A DNA stretch of 64,000 nucleotides from JAICJC01 sp963709425. Lineage in GTDB: Bacteria; Actinomycetota; Thermoleophilia; Gaiellales; JAICJC01. Every line of letters starts with the position of its first letter. Position 1 is the first letter of the stretch. The position numbers were made by a program, and so were the translations under genes. Location: contig CAVPWG010000004.1 in assembly GCA_963709425.1 (NCBI GenBank), positions 1 through 64,000 of the forward strand, read 5' to 3'. Under the pieces are notes generated by a model. The model saw nothing but the letters and a program-made list of their open reading frames with translations. It was not told the DNA's origin and searched no databases. Shown in pieces: positions 34,841 to 42,734 of the stretch.

Positions 34841-36298
34841 CTACTCCGTCTCGGTGAGCGGCCTGCCGGCCGGGGCGCCCTCGTGCGCTCCCGAGAACTG
34901 CGGCCCCGGGTTCAGCAGAAGGGCTCCGAGCGCGGAAGCGGCCAAGGCGAACAGTGACCCGAGCACGAACGCCGCGTGATAGCCGCCGGTCAGGGCGGTC
35001 AGCGCACCGTCACCCGACGCCCGCAGGCTGTCCGTCCGCGACTGGGCCAGGCTGGCAAGGACGGCGAGCCCGACCGCGCCGCCCATCATGAACGACGTGT
35101 TCACGACGCCGGAGGCGAGGCCGGCCTCGCTGGGATCGACGTCGCTCATCGCCGCGAGCAGGACCGGGTTGAACGCCGTTCCGGCGCCGAGCCCGAGCAG
35201 GATCATGCTGGGCAGCACGTCGGAGACGAAGTTGCCGTCGACCGGCGCCCGCACGAAGAGCGCCATCCCCACCGCGGCCACGAAGAGCCCCACCGAGAGC
35301 GGCAGCTTGATCCCGAACCGCATGACGAGCTTGGCGGAGAGGCCGAGAGAGAACACGCCCATGATCAGGTTGGCCGGCAGGAACGCGAGGCCCACCTCGA
35401 GCGGCGTGTAGCCCAGGACGAGCTGCATGTAGAGCGCCGACAGGAAGAACCAGGCGAACATCGACGCCGCCCACAGGATGCCGACGACGTTCGCGGTGGC
35501 CAGGTTCCGAAGCCGGAAGAGTCGAAGCGGCATGAGCGGCGACTCGACGCGCGACTCGATGACGAGGAACACACCGAGGAGCACGGCCGATGTGGCGAGC
35601 AGGCCGAGTGTCTGGGCCGATGTCCAGCCCTGCTGGTTGCCGTTCACGATCGCGTACACCGCGAGCATGAGCGACGTGGTGACCGTGACGGCGCCGGCGA
35701 CGTCGAGCTTGACGCCCGCGGTCTCCACGCGGGCGGCGGGGAGCAGCCGGAGCGAGAGAGCGACCACGATCAGGCCGATCGGGAAGTTCACGAGAAAGAT
35801 CCAGTGCCAGTCCAGCGAGTCGGTCAGGATGCCGCCCAACGTGACGCCGATGCTGCCGCCACCCGCGGCGACGAACCCGAAGACCCCCATGGCCTTGGCA
35901 CGGTCGGCCGGCTCGGTGAAGAGGGTCATCATGAGCGAGAGCGACACCGCCGATGCGATCGCGCCGCCGACGCCCTGCACGGCGCGCGCCGCGATCAGGA
36001 ACTCCTGGCTCGTGGCGACCCCGCAGGCGAGCGACGCGAGGGTGAAGAGCGAGATCCCGATGAGGAACAGCCGCCGGTGGCCGAAGAGGTCGCCGAGACG
36101 CCCGCCGAGGAGCAGACAGCCGCCGTAGGTGAGCAGATAGGCGTTCACGACCCACGCCAGCGAGGTCTGCGAGAAGCCGAGGTCCTTCCGGATCGACGGC
36201 AGCGCGACGTTCACGATGGTCGCGTCGAGCACGATCATCAGGCTCGCGAGACAGAGGACGTAGAGCGCGTACCAGCGGGTGCGGTCGTTCATCGTCAT
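34841..36298 (-). CDS. MFS transporter, DHA2 (EmrB/QacA) family, 14 TM
   Basis: The 485-residue exporter shows about 14 hydrophobic helices. Motif D1/C-type features are clear: LDATIVNVALPSIRKDLGFS in helix 1, GGRLGDLFGHRR (motif A) between helices 2 and 3, and an AIGPALGG-like GSIGVTLGG in helix 5. Proteins of this group use the proton gradient to expel drugs or lipophilic ions. It is monocistronic and its 3' end abuts the MBL gene. No TetR or MarR gene is next to it, so regulation is unknown. Confidence 0.88.
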   Translation of the reverse strand: MTMNDRTRWYALYVLCLASLMIVLDATIVNVALPSIRKDLGFSQTSLAWVVNAYLLTYGGCLLLGGRLGDLFGHRRLFLIGISLFTLASLACGVATSQEFLIAARAVQGVGGAIASAVSLSLMMTLFTEPADRAKAMGVFGFVAAGGGSIGVTLGGILTDSLDWHWIFLVNFPIGLIVVALSLRLLPAARVETAGVKLDVAGAVTVTTSLMLAVYAIVNGNQQGWTSAQTLGLLATSAVLLGVFLVIESRVESPLMPLRLFRLRNLATANVVGILWAASMFAWFFLSALYMQLVLGYTPLEVGLAFLPANLIMGVFSLGLSAKLVMRFGIKLPLSVGLFVAAVGMALFVRAPVDGNFVSDVLPSMILLGLGAGTAFNPVLLAAMSDVDPSEAGLASGVVNTSFMMGGAVGLAVLASLAQSRTDSLRASGDGALTALTGGYHAAFVLGSLFALAASALGALLLNPGPQFSGAHEGAPAGRPLTETE

Positions 36299-36409
36299 CG
36301 GAGGATCAGTCCTTTCGAGGTCGTTCTCGAAGGGGTAGACGGCGGCGATCGCCGGAACTCATCGGTCACCCGCGATGAGTTCCCCCCGGCCGAGGAGTCA
36401 ACCTCACAG

Positions 36410-36778
36410 ATGCCGTCCGCGCGGCCGACCACCGTCGCCTTTGCCGTCGCCGGGCCGATTGCCCGTGCCGACCTGCCCGCAATTTGCCGGGACATCGTCG
36501 CGCTGCTCGAGGCCACGGGCGCCGATGTTGCCCTGTGCGACGTCGGAGCGCTCTCGGCCGACGCCGTGGCGGTCGATGCGCTCGCTCGGATCCAGCTCGC
36601 CGCGCGGCGCATGGGCCGCGATGTCGTGCTGGGCCACATGGCCGAGGACCTGTGCGACCTGCTGGCCTTCGTCGGGCTGGCCGGTGCGCTACGGATCGAG
36701 CCGCGGGGGCAGGCCGAACAGCGGAAAGAGCGTCTCGGTGTCGAGGAAAAACGTGAGCTCGACGATCCGTCCGCCTGA
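36410..36778 (+). CDS. STAS-domain-like protein
   Basis: The 122-residue protein matches a STAS fold: VAFAVAGPIARADLPAICRD at the N-terminus, then ADVALCDVGALSADAVAVDALARIQ and ARRMGRDVVLGHMAEDLCDLLAFVGL. Such domains act in anti-anti-sigma switches; the usual phosphorylated Ser after the D in CDVGALSADAVAVD is replaced by Gly/Ala context, so classical kinase control is uncertain. The last 30 codons overlap the opposite-strand sigma factor gene by 90 bp, giving the charged tail RGQAEQRKERLGVEEKRELD. A STAS gene facing an ECF sigma gene suggests a functional link. Confidence 0.62.
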   Translation: MPSARPTTVAFAVAGPIARADLPAICRDIVALLEATGADVALCDVGALSADAVAVDALARIQLAARRMGRDVVLGHMAEDLCDLLAFVGLAGALRIEPRGQAEQRKERLGVEEKRELDDPSA

Positions 36779-37681
36779 GAGCTCGAGCACCTGGAGCGCC
36801 CACGGCTCGTGTCCGCCGTTCGGGTCGGGCTTGTACTGGCCGAACGCCGGCGAGCCGCAGGCGGCGGGCGCCGGGATGACGCGCGACCCCTGACAGCCGA
36901 TCCCGGGCCCGAACCACCACGTGAAGATGTCGTCGCGCCCGCGCAGCCACATGTCGTACGGCGGCATGGACTGGCTGGCGTCCTCCTGGATCAGCGACGT
37001 GAGCGCGGTCATGTCATACTGCTCGAACGCCTCGACGTACCGCGCCAGGAGCGCCCGGTCTGCGGCGGCCAGCGGCGGCCGCGGATCGCCCGGCTCGGCG
37101 TCGGCCGCCGCCAGCGTCGCGCGGGCCCGCTGCAACGCGCTGTTGACCGAGGCGACGCTCGTGTCCAGGAGCTCCGCGACCTCGCTCGCCTTCCACCGCA
37201 GGACGTCGCACAGGATCAGCGACGCCCGCTGCCTGGCGGGCAGGTGCTGAAGGGCGGCGATGAACGCCAGCTTGATGCTCTCGCGCGCCACCGCGACGTC
37301 GGCCGGGTCGCCTTCGGGGACGAGCAGGCTGTCCGGAGCCGGCTGGATCCACGTCGCTTCGGAGAGCACGTTGAGATTGGCGGCCTCGGGCTCGACGGCA
37401 GGCCCGAGGTCCATCGGACGCGCCCGCCGCTCCCTTCCGCTCAGCATGTCGAGGCAGACGTTCGTCGCGATGCGGTAGAGCCACGAGCGAAGCGACGAGC
37501 GGCCCTCGAACCGGTCATGGGCACGCCACGCGCGGATGAACGTCTCCTGCACCGCGTCCTCCGCCTCGAACGGCGATGCCAGCATGCGATAGCAGTAGCC
37601 GGTCAGCTCCGCTCGGTGCGCCTCGAGCTCCTGTTCGATCGCTCCGGAATCCGGCCGGTCGGTGATCGACGAGTCCTGCAC
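36689..37681 (-). CDS. ECF-type sigma-70 factor with C-terminal SnoaL-like domain (TIGR02960-like)
   Basis: The 330-residue protein has sigma region 2 (HRAELTGYCYRMLASPFEAE, then DAVQETFIRAWRA) at 20-60 and region 4 (LPARQRASLILCDVLRWKASE, then VAELLDTSVASVNSALQRAR) at about 146-195. A SnoaL/NTF2-like domain of about 120 residues follows and ends RIVELTFFLDTETLFPLFGL. This architecture matches the SigJ/ECF41-like families in which the C-terminal domain modulates activity without an anti-sigma factor. It directs RNA polymerase to unknown promoters. The 3' end overlaps the convergent STAS gene. Confidence 0.87.
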   Translation of the reverse strand: MQDSSITDRPDSGAIEQELEAHRAELTGYCYRMLASPFEAEDAVQETFIRAWRAHDRFEGRSSLRSWLYRIATNVCLDMLSGRERRARPMDLGPAVEPEAANLNVLSEATWIQPAPDSLLVPEGDPADVAVARESIKLAFIAALQHLPARQRASLILCDVLRWKASEVAELLDTSVASVNSALQRARATLAAADAEPGDPRPPLAAADRALLARYVEAFEQYDMTALTSLIQEDASQSMPPYDMWLRGRDDIFTWWFGPGIGCQGSRVIPAPAACGSPAFGQYKPDPNGGHEPWALQVLELSGGRIVELTFFLDTETLFPLFGLPPRLDP

Positions 37682-37762
37682 AGGGTCATCGTAGGCGCTG
37701 GCCGCCGTACACGGCGAAGCAAGCGGTCAAGGTGAGCGCGCGATGCGCCGATACCTTGTGTC

Positions 37763-38137
37763 ATGGGGGGTCATCGCTACGAGTCCGTCGCCCTTGCGCT
37801 GGCCGCGAGCGACGCCTACGAGAACGCCGACGAGAACATCGAGATCATCGATGCGGCGATCGGGGACATGCGCTCGCAGGTGGAGCTGGACGAAGCGGCC
37901 TTCGCCGAGCTCGTCTCCCGATTCCGCGTCGTCCTGGACACCAACCGCACCGCCCCCGCGGTGATGCGGATCATGGTCTCGGCCGAGGCCGCCCGAACCG
38001 CCGCCGACGAGGCGAGCGACCCGTCGCACGGATGGCTGTCGCGCCGCCACTGGCGCCGCGAGGCCGAGCGCACGAGCCGCGAGCTGGCCAATCAGCTCGC
38101 CACCACGCTCGACGCGCTCATCGCCGAGCCCTACTAG
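37763..38137 (+). CDS. Hypothetical protein, 124 aa
   Basis: The frame from ATG 37763 gives an acidic, mostly helical soluble protein. Its first half (VALALAASDAYENADENIEI, then DAAIGDMRSQVELDEAAFAELV) and C-terminal RRHWRREAERTSRELANQLA, both shown in part, look like coiled-coil helices. Codon use is as in neighbours. No membrane segment or known motif is present. It is divergent from the sigma factor gene across 81 bp and ends at a strong hairpin (38157-38181). Confidence 0.55.
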   Translation: MGGHRYESVALALAASDAYENADENIEIIDAAIGDMRSQVELDEAAFAELVSRFRVVLDTNRTAPAVMRIMVSAEAARTAADEASDPSHGWLSRRHWRREAERTSRELANQLATTLDALIAEPY

Positions 38138-38156
38138 GTCTCGGCACGCGGCTGAG

Positions 38157-38181
38157 CGCCCCGGGCCGCATCCCCGGGGCG
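38157..38181. terminator. GC-rich hairpin between convergent genes
   Basis: CGCCCCGGG (38157-38165) pairs with CCCGGGGCG (38173-38181) around a 7-base loop. It lies 19 bp after the stop of the plus-strand gene and 32 bp before the stop of the minus-strand gene, so it can serve both as a terminator, although no T-tract follows on either strand. Confidence 0.6.
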
Positions 38182-38213
38182 AGCACAACCGCCGTCGAGG
38201 GTCTCCGCAACGC

Positions 38214-38525
38214 TCAGGTCGAGCTGCGTGCGGCCTTCGCGGCAGCCGTCTCACGGCGTGCGGCCAGCGCGCGGCGCCTGCCGGTGATCCCCTCGCGCCG
38301 GTACGCGGTGGTGTGGCTGCGGATGGCGGCCTCCGCCACGCGGCGCGGCATCGGCCGGTCGAGCAGCCCCTGGATGGCGGTGTCGAACACGTAGCTTGCC
38401 GCGTCGGCGATCGTGTACAGCTCGAGCGTGGCGACGATCGCGCCGTGCAGGCGCACGGGGTCGCCGTCGATCGCTCCCCGCGCGATCTGCCGGGCCAGGC
38501 CCCGTGAGCGTCGATCCGTTGTCAC
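38214..38525 (-). CDS. Hypothetical protein, 103 aa
   Basis: A GTG at 38525 opens a helical, basic soluble protein: LARQIARGAIDGDPVRLHGA, then VATLELYTIADAASYVFDTA, then LLDRPMPRRVAEAAIRSHTT and a Lys/Arg/Ala tail. Several longer frames covering it run antisense through the PotD-like gene and are shadows. I see no domain. The downstream hairpin at 38157-38181 probably ends its transcript. Confidence 0.55.
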   Translation of the reverse strand: MTTDRRSRGLARQIARGAIDGDPVRLHGAIVATLELYTIADAASYVFDTAIQGLLDRPMPRRVAEAAIRSHTTAYRREGITGRRRALAARRETAAAKAARSST

Positions 38526-38641
38526 GCGGATGATCCTCCCGGCGCGCCGCCTGTCCCGCCATCCCCGGTTTGGCGTACCGTCAGGCCCGTAGTGACGTAC
38601 ATCGGACCGCGTCGTCCGACGGTGGCGCACGGGGCGGGCTC

Positions 38642-39856
38642 TCAGGTGTTCGTGGCGATCGACCCGAAGATCTCGTTCCAGGTCTCGAACTCGTCCTTGT
38701 CCTTGAACACCCGGTAGTCGCGGGCAGTGATGTCGGGGGTCGGGAAGACGAGCGGGCTCCCCGCCACGGACTGGTCGCCGAACTGCCCCGCGATGATCGC
38801 CCTCGCATCCGGAACCGGCGTGATGTAGTTGACCCATTCCGCCACGCGCGCGGCCACCTCGGGCTGGTAGTAGAAGTCCATCCACATCAACGCGCTCTGC
38901 GGGTTCGAGGCGTACATCGGGATCATCATGTTGTCCGTCCAGTGCATCACACCCTCCTCGGGCACGACGAACTCGAGGTTCGGGAAGCCGCTGGCGCGCG
39001 CCTGGAACACGTCGCCCGACCAGGCCTGCGAGATCCAGATGTCGCCGCGCTCGAGGGCGTCGATGTAGTGCTGGTCGTAGTAGCGGCGAACGATGCCGGC
39101 GTCCTTCTGCGCCTGGAGCGCAGCGCCGGCGCGATGCCAGTCGTCGACCGTCGAGTTCGTGATGTCGGCCCCGAGGTAGAGCAGGCCCGCGCTGCCGAAG
39201 TCGTTCAGGTCGGTCATCATCCCGACACGGCCTTTGAACTGCGGATCCCACAGGTCGTGGACGCTCGTGATCTTGCGCCCGGTCTTCCGCGGGTCGTAGG
39301 CGATGCCCGTAAACCCCGACTGCCAGGCGACCGTGTGCTTGTTGCCCGGGTCGTAGGCCGGGCTCTTCACGAGCGGGCTCGCGTACGTGGTGAAGTTCCC
39401 GAGCTGCGAGTGGTCGAGCGGGGTCAGCCAGCCGTTCTTGACGAGCTGCGTGAGCTGCCAGCTGTTCGTGAGCACGACGATGTCGTAGCCCGTCGGCCGC
39501 CCGTCGGCGAGGATCGGCATGATCTTGTCGGCGAAGTTGGCGTTGTTCTCGATGATCTCCTCGTAGGTGACCATGACGCCCGACTGGCGGGAGAACTCGT
39601 TCAGCGTCGGCCGGTCCTTGAGCCAGTTGCGGTAGTCGATGTAGAGCGGCCAGTTGGCGAAGACGAGCTCGCCGGTGGGCTTCTGGGCTCTCCACCACGC
39701 CGGGTCCCCGACCTTGGGCGGCGCCTTCGCGGCGCTGCCACCGCACGCCGCGGCGAGCGGCGAGAGCGCGAGCGCGCCGGCCGCGCCGCGCACGAGCAGG
39801 TCGCGCCGGGACAGACGGCGCCCGGTTAGTCCGCGGATCAGGGCGGGATCGTGCAT
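38642..39856 (-). CDS. PotD-like ABC transporter substrate-binding lipoprotein
   Basis: The 404-residue protein starts at ATG 39856. It has a Tat-type signal (SRRDLLVRGAAGALALSPLA) followed by the lipobox AAC. The mature domain matches spermidine/putrescine-binding proteins: LVFANWPLYIDY, then NEFSRQSGVMVTYEEII, NNANFADKIMP, YDIVVLTNSWQL and later WSGDVFQARASGFPNLEFVVPEEG, with acidic and aromatic pocket residues. It should bind polyamines or a related cation outside the cell. No permease or ATPase genes flank it, so it uses a transporter encoded elsewhere. It follows the fibronectin-like gene by 2 bp. Confidence 0.87.
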   Translation of the reverse strand: MHDPALIRGLTGRRLSRRDLLVRGAAGALALSPLAAACGGSAAKAPPKVGDPAWWRAQKPTGELVFANWPLYIDYRNWLKDRPTLNEFSRQSGVMVTYEEIIENNANFADKIMPILADGRPTGYDIVVLTNSWQLTQLVKNGWLTPLDHSQLGNFTTYASPLVKSPAYDPGNKHTVAWQSGFTGIAYDPRKTGRKITSVHDLWDPQFKGRVGMMTDLNDFGSAGLLYLGADITNSTVDDWHRAGAALQAQKDAGIVRRYYDQHYIDALERGDIWISQAWSGDVFQARASGFPNLEFVVPEEGVMHWTDNMMIPMYASNPQSALMWMDFYYQPEVAARVAEWVNYITPVPDARAIIAGQFGDQSVAGSPLVFPTPDITARDYRVFKDKDEFETWNEIFGSIATNT

Positions 39857-39858
39857 GC

Positions 39859-40581
39859 CTACCGAAGCACCACCAGTGCGGTCACCACGAGCACCCATGC
39901 GAGCGCGATCACGGCCGGGATGATGAGCGCCGAGGCCGAGATGCCGGTGAACGACATCCTGAGCTCGGTTCCCCAGACGGGGCGCGGCTCGGCCTCGCGC
40001 GGCCGGCGCGTCAGCCTCACGATCACGAAGACCAGCGACAGCGCGAGCAGCCCGCCGGCCGTGCCGACGATCGCCTTCCTCAGGGTCGGGTCGAGGCCGC
40101 TCGAGCTCGAGCCGGCCGGTTGGGGCACGGGAGTCGTAGGCGGTGCCGAGGTCGGCGGCGGAGCCTTCAGGTCGGGCACGGGCACTGTCCCGGTGCTGCC
40201 CACTTTGACCAGCGTCCCCGTCGAGTCGGCGACGAAGACCGTGTAGCAGTAGGTCAGCCCCGCCTTGACGGTGGGGTCGATCATGTGGTTCGTGACCGAG
40301 TGAGCGCCGATGGCCGTGCCGTCCGCCGAGCCGGTGGGACAGGCGGAGCCGTTACCTCGGTAGACGAAGACGTGCGTCGGCTGCACGGCGGGCGGATCGG
40401 TCCAGGTGATGTACACCTGGTCGGTGGTCACCACGACGCTCATGTGGTTTGGCGCGGGCTGGTAGCCGCGCGCCGTCGTGTCCGCGAAGACGGCGGACGG
40501 CCGAGCAGCAAGCAGCAGGAGCAGCGCGAACAGCAACCACGTCCCGCCCGCGGCCCTTCGTATGGGTAGGCAGCCTCTCAT
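39859..40581 (-). CDS. Membrane protein with fibronectin type III-like domain
   Basis: The 240-residue protein has a signal peptide (FALLLLLAARPSAVFAD), a beta-sandwich of about 95 residues with THVFVYRGNGSACPTGS and AGLTYCYTVFVADSTG (FN3-like), a Pro/Thr/Ser linker, and two transmembrane helices at about 165-185 and 215-238 around a short basic segment. It is therefore an exported domain anchored by a C-terminal hairpin. Its stop lies two bases before the PotD-like start, so the two are co-translated. The pairing of an FN3 surface domain with a polyamine receptor is unusual; the FN3 domain might present or dock the receptor. Confidence 0.7.
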   Translation of the reverse strand: MRGCLPIRRAAGGTWLLFALLLLLAARPSAVFADTTARGYQPAPNHMSVVVTTDQVYITWTDPPAVQPTHVFVYRGNGSACPTGSADGTAIGAHSVTNHMIDPTVKAGLTYCYTVFVADSTGTLVKVGSTGTVPVPDLKAPPPTSAPPTTPVPQPAGSSSSGLDPTLRKAIVGTAGGLLALSLVFVIVRLTRRPREAEPRPVWGTELRMSFTGISASALIIPAVIALAWVLVVTALVVLR

Positions 40582-40957
40582 CCCCCAACCATTACCAGCC
40601 TACTAACGGTCCGAAAGGGCGTCAATAACCCCGACGAAAGCCCCCACCGTGGGGTTAACCGCCCACAGTCGACCTGCCACCCCCATCGCGCCGGATGCGC
40701 CCAGACGCGAGGCTGCCCGAATGCTGCGAAACCCCATCATCGTCTGTCTCGCCCTCGCCGCGATCGTCGTGGTCGCGGCCGTCGCCGAGGCCGTGGTCGT
40801 GCTCACCACGCCGCCGCCGGCGAATCGCCTGGTAATTGCAAAGACCGGGGGCCGGACCTCGTGTTTACAGCCCAGTATTCGCGGACGCGGTAAAGGTTGT
40901 GTTCGGGAACCTCGCGAGGACTTGCACGACGCACGACGAACGGGCACAACGAGTCAC
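40582..40957. other. Intergenic region before a winged-helix-like gene
   Basis: This 376-bp region separates the FN3 gene (minus) from the next plus-strand gene. It holds an inverted repeat TAACCCC (40626-40632) / GGGGTTA (40651-40657), and an AT-richer stretch near 40830-40900 that may contain a promoter. An open frame beginning at ATG 40721 would encode a short hydrophobic helix (PIIVCLALAAIVVVAAV), continuous with the downstream gene, but its composition after residue 40 is not protein-like. I therefore treat it as possibly non-coding. Confidence 0.4.
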
Positions 40958-41344
40958 GTGGAATCTGCATGGGGGCACGAAACAGCGCCGGTGACGGACT
41001 GGGGGCACAACGGGGACCTCTCGTCGCCGTCCGTCGTCGCGGCGCCGGTGCGAAGGATCTCCGAGGCCGAGCACATCGACGAGATCCCGCGCCTCACCCG
41101 CAACCAGCGCTCCGTGATGGACTGGCTCGCCGAGGGGCGAGACGTCAGTCTTCGTGACCTGGGCCGGCGGCTGCCGCGCGCACCGATCACGGTCAAGTCG
41201 CTCTTCCACCGGGGGCTCGTCGGCTACGGCCTGCGATGGGACGAGGCGGACGGCGGGTCAGACCTCGACCGCACCGTCCGCCTCACGCCGCGCGGCAAGA
41301 GCGTGATGGAGCTGCTCCAGACGCGCGACCACGAGTCCGTCTAG
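40958..41344 (+). CDS. Winged-helix-like hypothetical protein
   Basis: About 128 residues follow a GTG at 40958. The last 75 residues are a compact helical/beta unit: LTRNQRSVMDWLAEGRDVSL, then RDLGRRLPRAPITVKSLFHR and GLVGYGLRWDEADGG...RTVRLTPRGKSVMELL, the order helix-turn-helix then beta hairpin of MarR-like winged helices. A DNA-binding role is likely. The frame stays open upstream to 40649, so an N-terminal helix could exist; I prefer the shorter form because of its composition. It ends over the stop of a convergent small membrane gene by 4 bp. Confidence 0.5.
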   Translation: MESAWGHETAPVTDWGHNGDLSSPSVVAAPVRRISEAEHIDEIPRLTRNQRSVMDWLAEGRDVSLRDLGRRLPRAPITVKSLFHRGLVGYGLRWDEADGGSDLDRTVRLTPRGKSVMELLQTRDHESV

Positions 41345-41496
41345 AGACTCGACCGCCGTACGAAGAGGCCCCGGCCGAGGATGCCGGCGACGACCGCCAC
41401 CGCGAGTGCGATCAAGAGCACCCAGAAGGCGACCTTCACCGCCCCCCAGATGCCGAAGACCAGGACGGCGAGAATGAGAAGTAGGAGGAGCCACAT
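41341..41496 (-). CDS. Small two-helix membrane protein, 51 aa
   Basis: The ATG at 41496 follows GGAG with six-base spacing and opens MWLLLLLILAVLVFGIWG, a charged-poor turn (AVKVAFW) and a second helix LLIALAVAVVAGILG, ending RGLFVRRSSL. The Leu-rich start and the ILG-RGLF-R tail resemble a widespread actinobacterial family of hydrophobic mini-proteins. A second ATG at 41508 lacks a ribosome site. Function is unknown; an integral membrane location is clear. Confidence 0.65.
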   Translation of the reverse strand: MWLLLLLILAVLVFGIWGAVKVAFWVLLIALAVAVVAGILGRGLFVRRSSL

Positions 41497-41564
41497 GCGC
41501 CTCTCCATGCCCTGAGCCCGGAGGCGGCAAACGCCGGAGCCGTCGCCGGTAGGATGCGCCGCCC

Positions 41565-42734
41565 TTGCGTCGCCTCATCGCGCTCGTCTCGCTGCTCGTC
41601 GCCGTCGACCTCACGATGTGGTCGGCGATCGTCCCGCTCCTCCCCCACTACCGCTCCGAGCTCGGGCTGACCAAGGTCGAGTCGGGATGGCTCCTTGCCG
41701 CCTTCAGCCTGGCCGTCGTCGCTGTGGCGATCCCGGTCGGCCACCTCGCCGACCGGATCGGCGCGCGGCGAGTCGTGGCCGCCGGTGGTGTCGCGATGGC
41801 CGCGGGGACGCTCGGCCTCGGCTTCGCGGGAACATTCTGGCTCCTGGTCGCCGCCCGCGCGGTCCAGGGTGTCGGCGACGCGGCCGTCTGGGGCGCCGGC
41901 GTCGCCTGGGTCGCGGCCCGCGCTCCGGTCGCACACCGCGGCGCTGCCGTGAGCTTCTCGAACGCCGCCGCCATCGTCGGCGTGATCGCCGGCCCGTTCG
42001 TCGGCGGTGTCGCCACGAGCACGTTCGGGATCCGCCCGACGTTCGCCGTCGCCGCGGCCGTCTCGCTCGCGTTGGCCGGCTGGGCGCTCTTCGAGCCCGA
42101 CGCGCAGGCCGCCGCCGAGCGTCGCGCCGGTGTCCGGGCGGCGCTCCGGGCGGCGCTCTCGGAGTCACTGATCATGGCGAGCGTGGTGATGATCCTGGCC
42201 GTCGCGGTGATCGGCGGCGCGCTCCAGGTGCTCGTGCCGCTCCACCTCTCTGCCGACGGCGTCGAGCGCTCGGCGATCGGAGCGGCGTACTCGGTCGGGG
42301 CGATGCTGGGCGCACTGGCGATTCTCGTGAGCGGCCGCGCGGGCGACCGGATCGGCCGAATCCCGCTCGCGGCCGGCGCCTGCACCGCGCTGGCGGTGCT
42401 CAGCGGGCTGCTCGTGCTGCCGCTCAGCGCGGCGCTGGTCGTGGCCGTCGTGATCGCGGCCGGCCCGGTGCAATCGATCCTCTACGCGGTCGGCTATCCG
42501 CTGAGCGCCGACGGGGCCGACCGCGCCAACCTGGGCCACGGGATCGCGATCGGGATCGTGAACCTGACGTGGGGCGTCGGCGCGGTCGTGGGGCCGCTCG
42601 CAGGACCGGGCGTCGCGCAGGCGCTCGGCGACCGCGCCTCGTACGCGCTCCTCGCGAGCCTCGCCGCGCTTGCGGCCGTCGCCATCGCCGCGCCGACCGC
42701 CGGCCGCGCGCGGGCTACCCCGCCGCTCGGGTGA
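41565..42734 (+). CDS. MFS transporter, 12 TM
   Basis: The 389-residue permease begins at TTG 41565 and has about 12 helices in two halves. Motif A reads GHLADRIGARR between helices 2 and 3 and appears again as SGRAGDRIGRIP in the second half. Helix 1 contains AVDLTMWSAIVPLLPHYRSE, typical of DHA1-like drug or metabolite exporters. The substrate is not predictable. It overlaps the 3' end of the convergent GcvT-like gene by 20 bp. Confidence 0.85.
   Translation: MRRLIALVSLLVAVDLTMWSAIVPLLPHYRSELGLTKVESGWLLAAFSLAVVAVAIPVGHLADRIGARRVVAAGGVAMAAGTLGLGFAGTFWLLVAARAVQGVGDAAVWGAGVAWVAARAPVAHRGAAVSFSNAAAIVGVIAGPFVGGVATSTFGIRPTFAVAAAVSLALAGWALFEPDAQAAAERRAGVRAALRAALSESLIMASVVMILAVAVIGGALQVLVPLHLSADGVERSAIGAAYSVGAMLGALAILVSGRAGDRIGRIPLAAGACTALAVLSGLLVLPLSAALVVAVVIAAGPVQSILYAVGYPLSADGADRANLGHGIAIGIVNLTWGVGAVVGPLAGPGVAQALGDRASYALLASLAALAAVAIAAPTAGRARATPPLG

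Noticed and set aside
40582..40957. Possible riboswitch or N-terminal membrane helix ahead of the winged-helix gene
   Set aside because: No riboswitch consensus could be matched by eye and the hydrophobic stretch leads into non-protein-like sequence.
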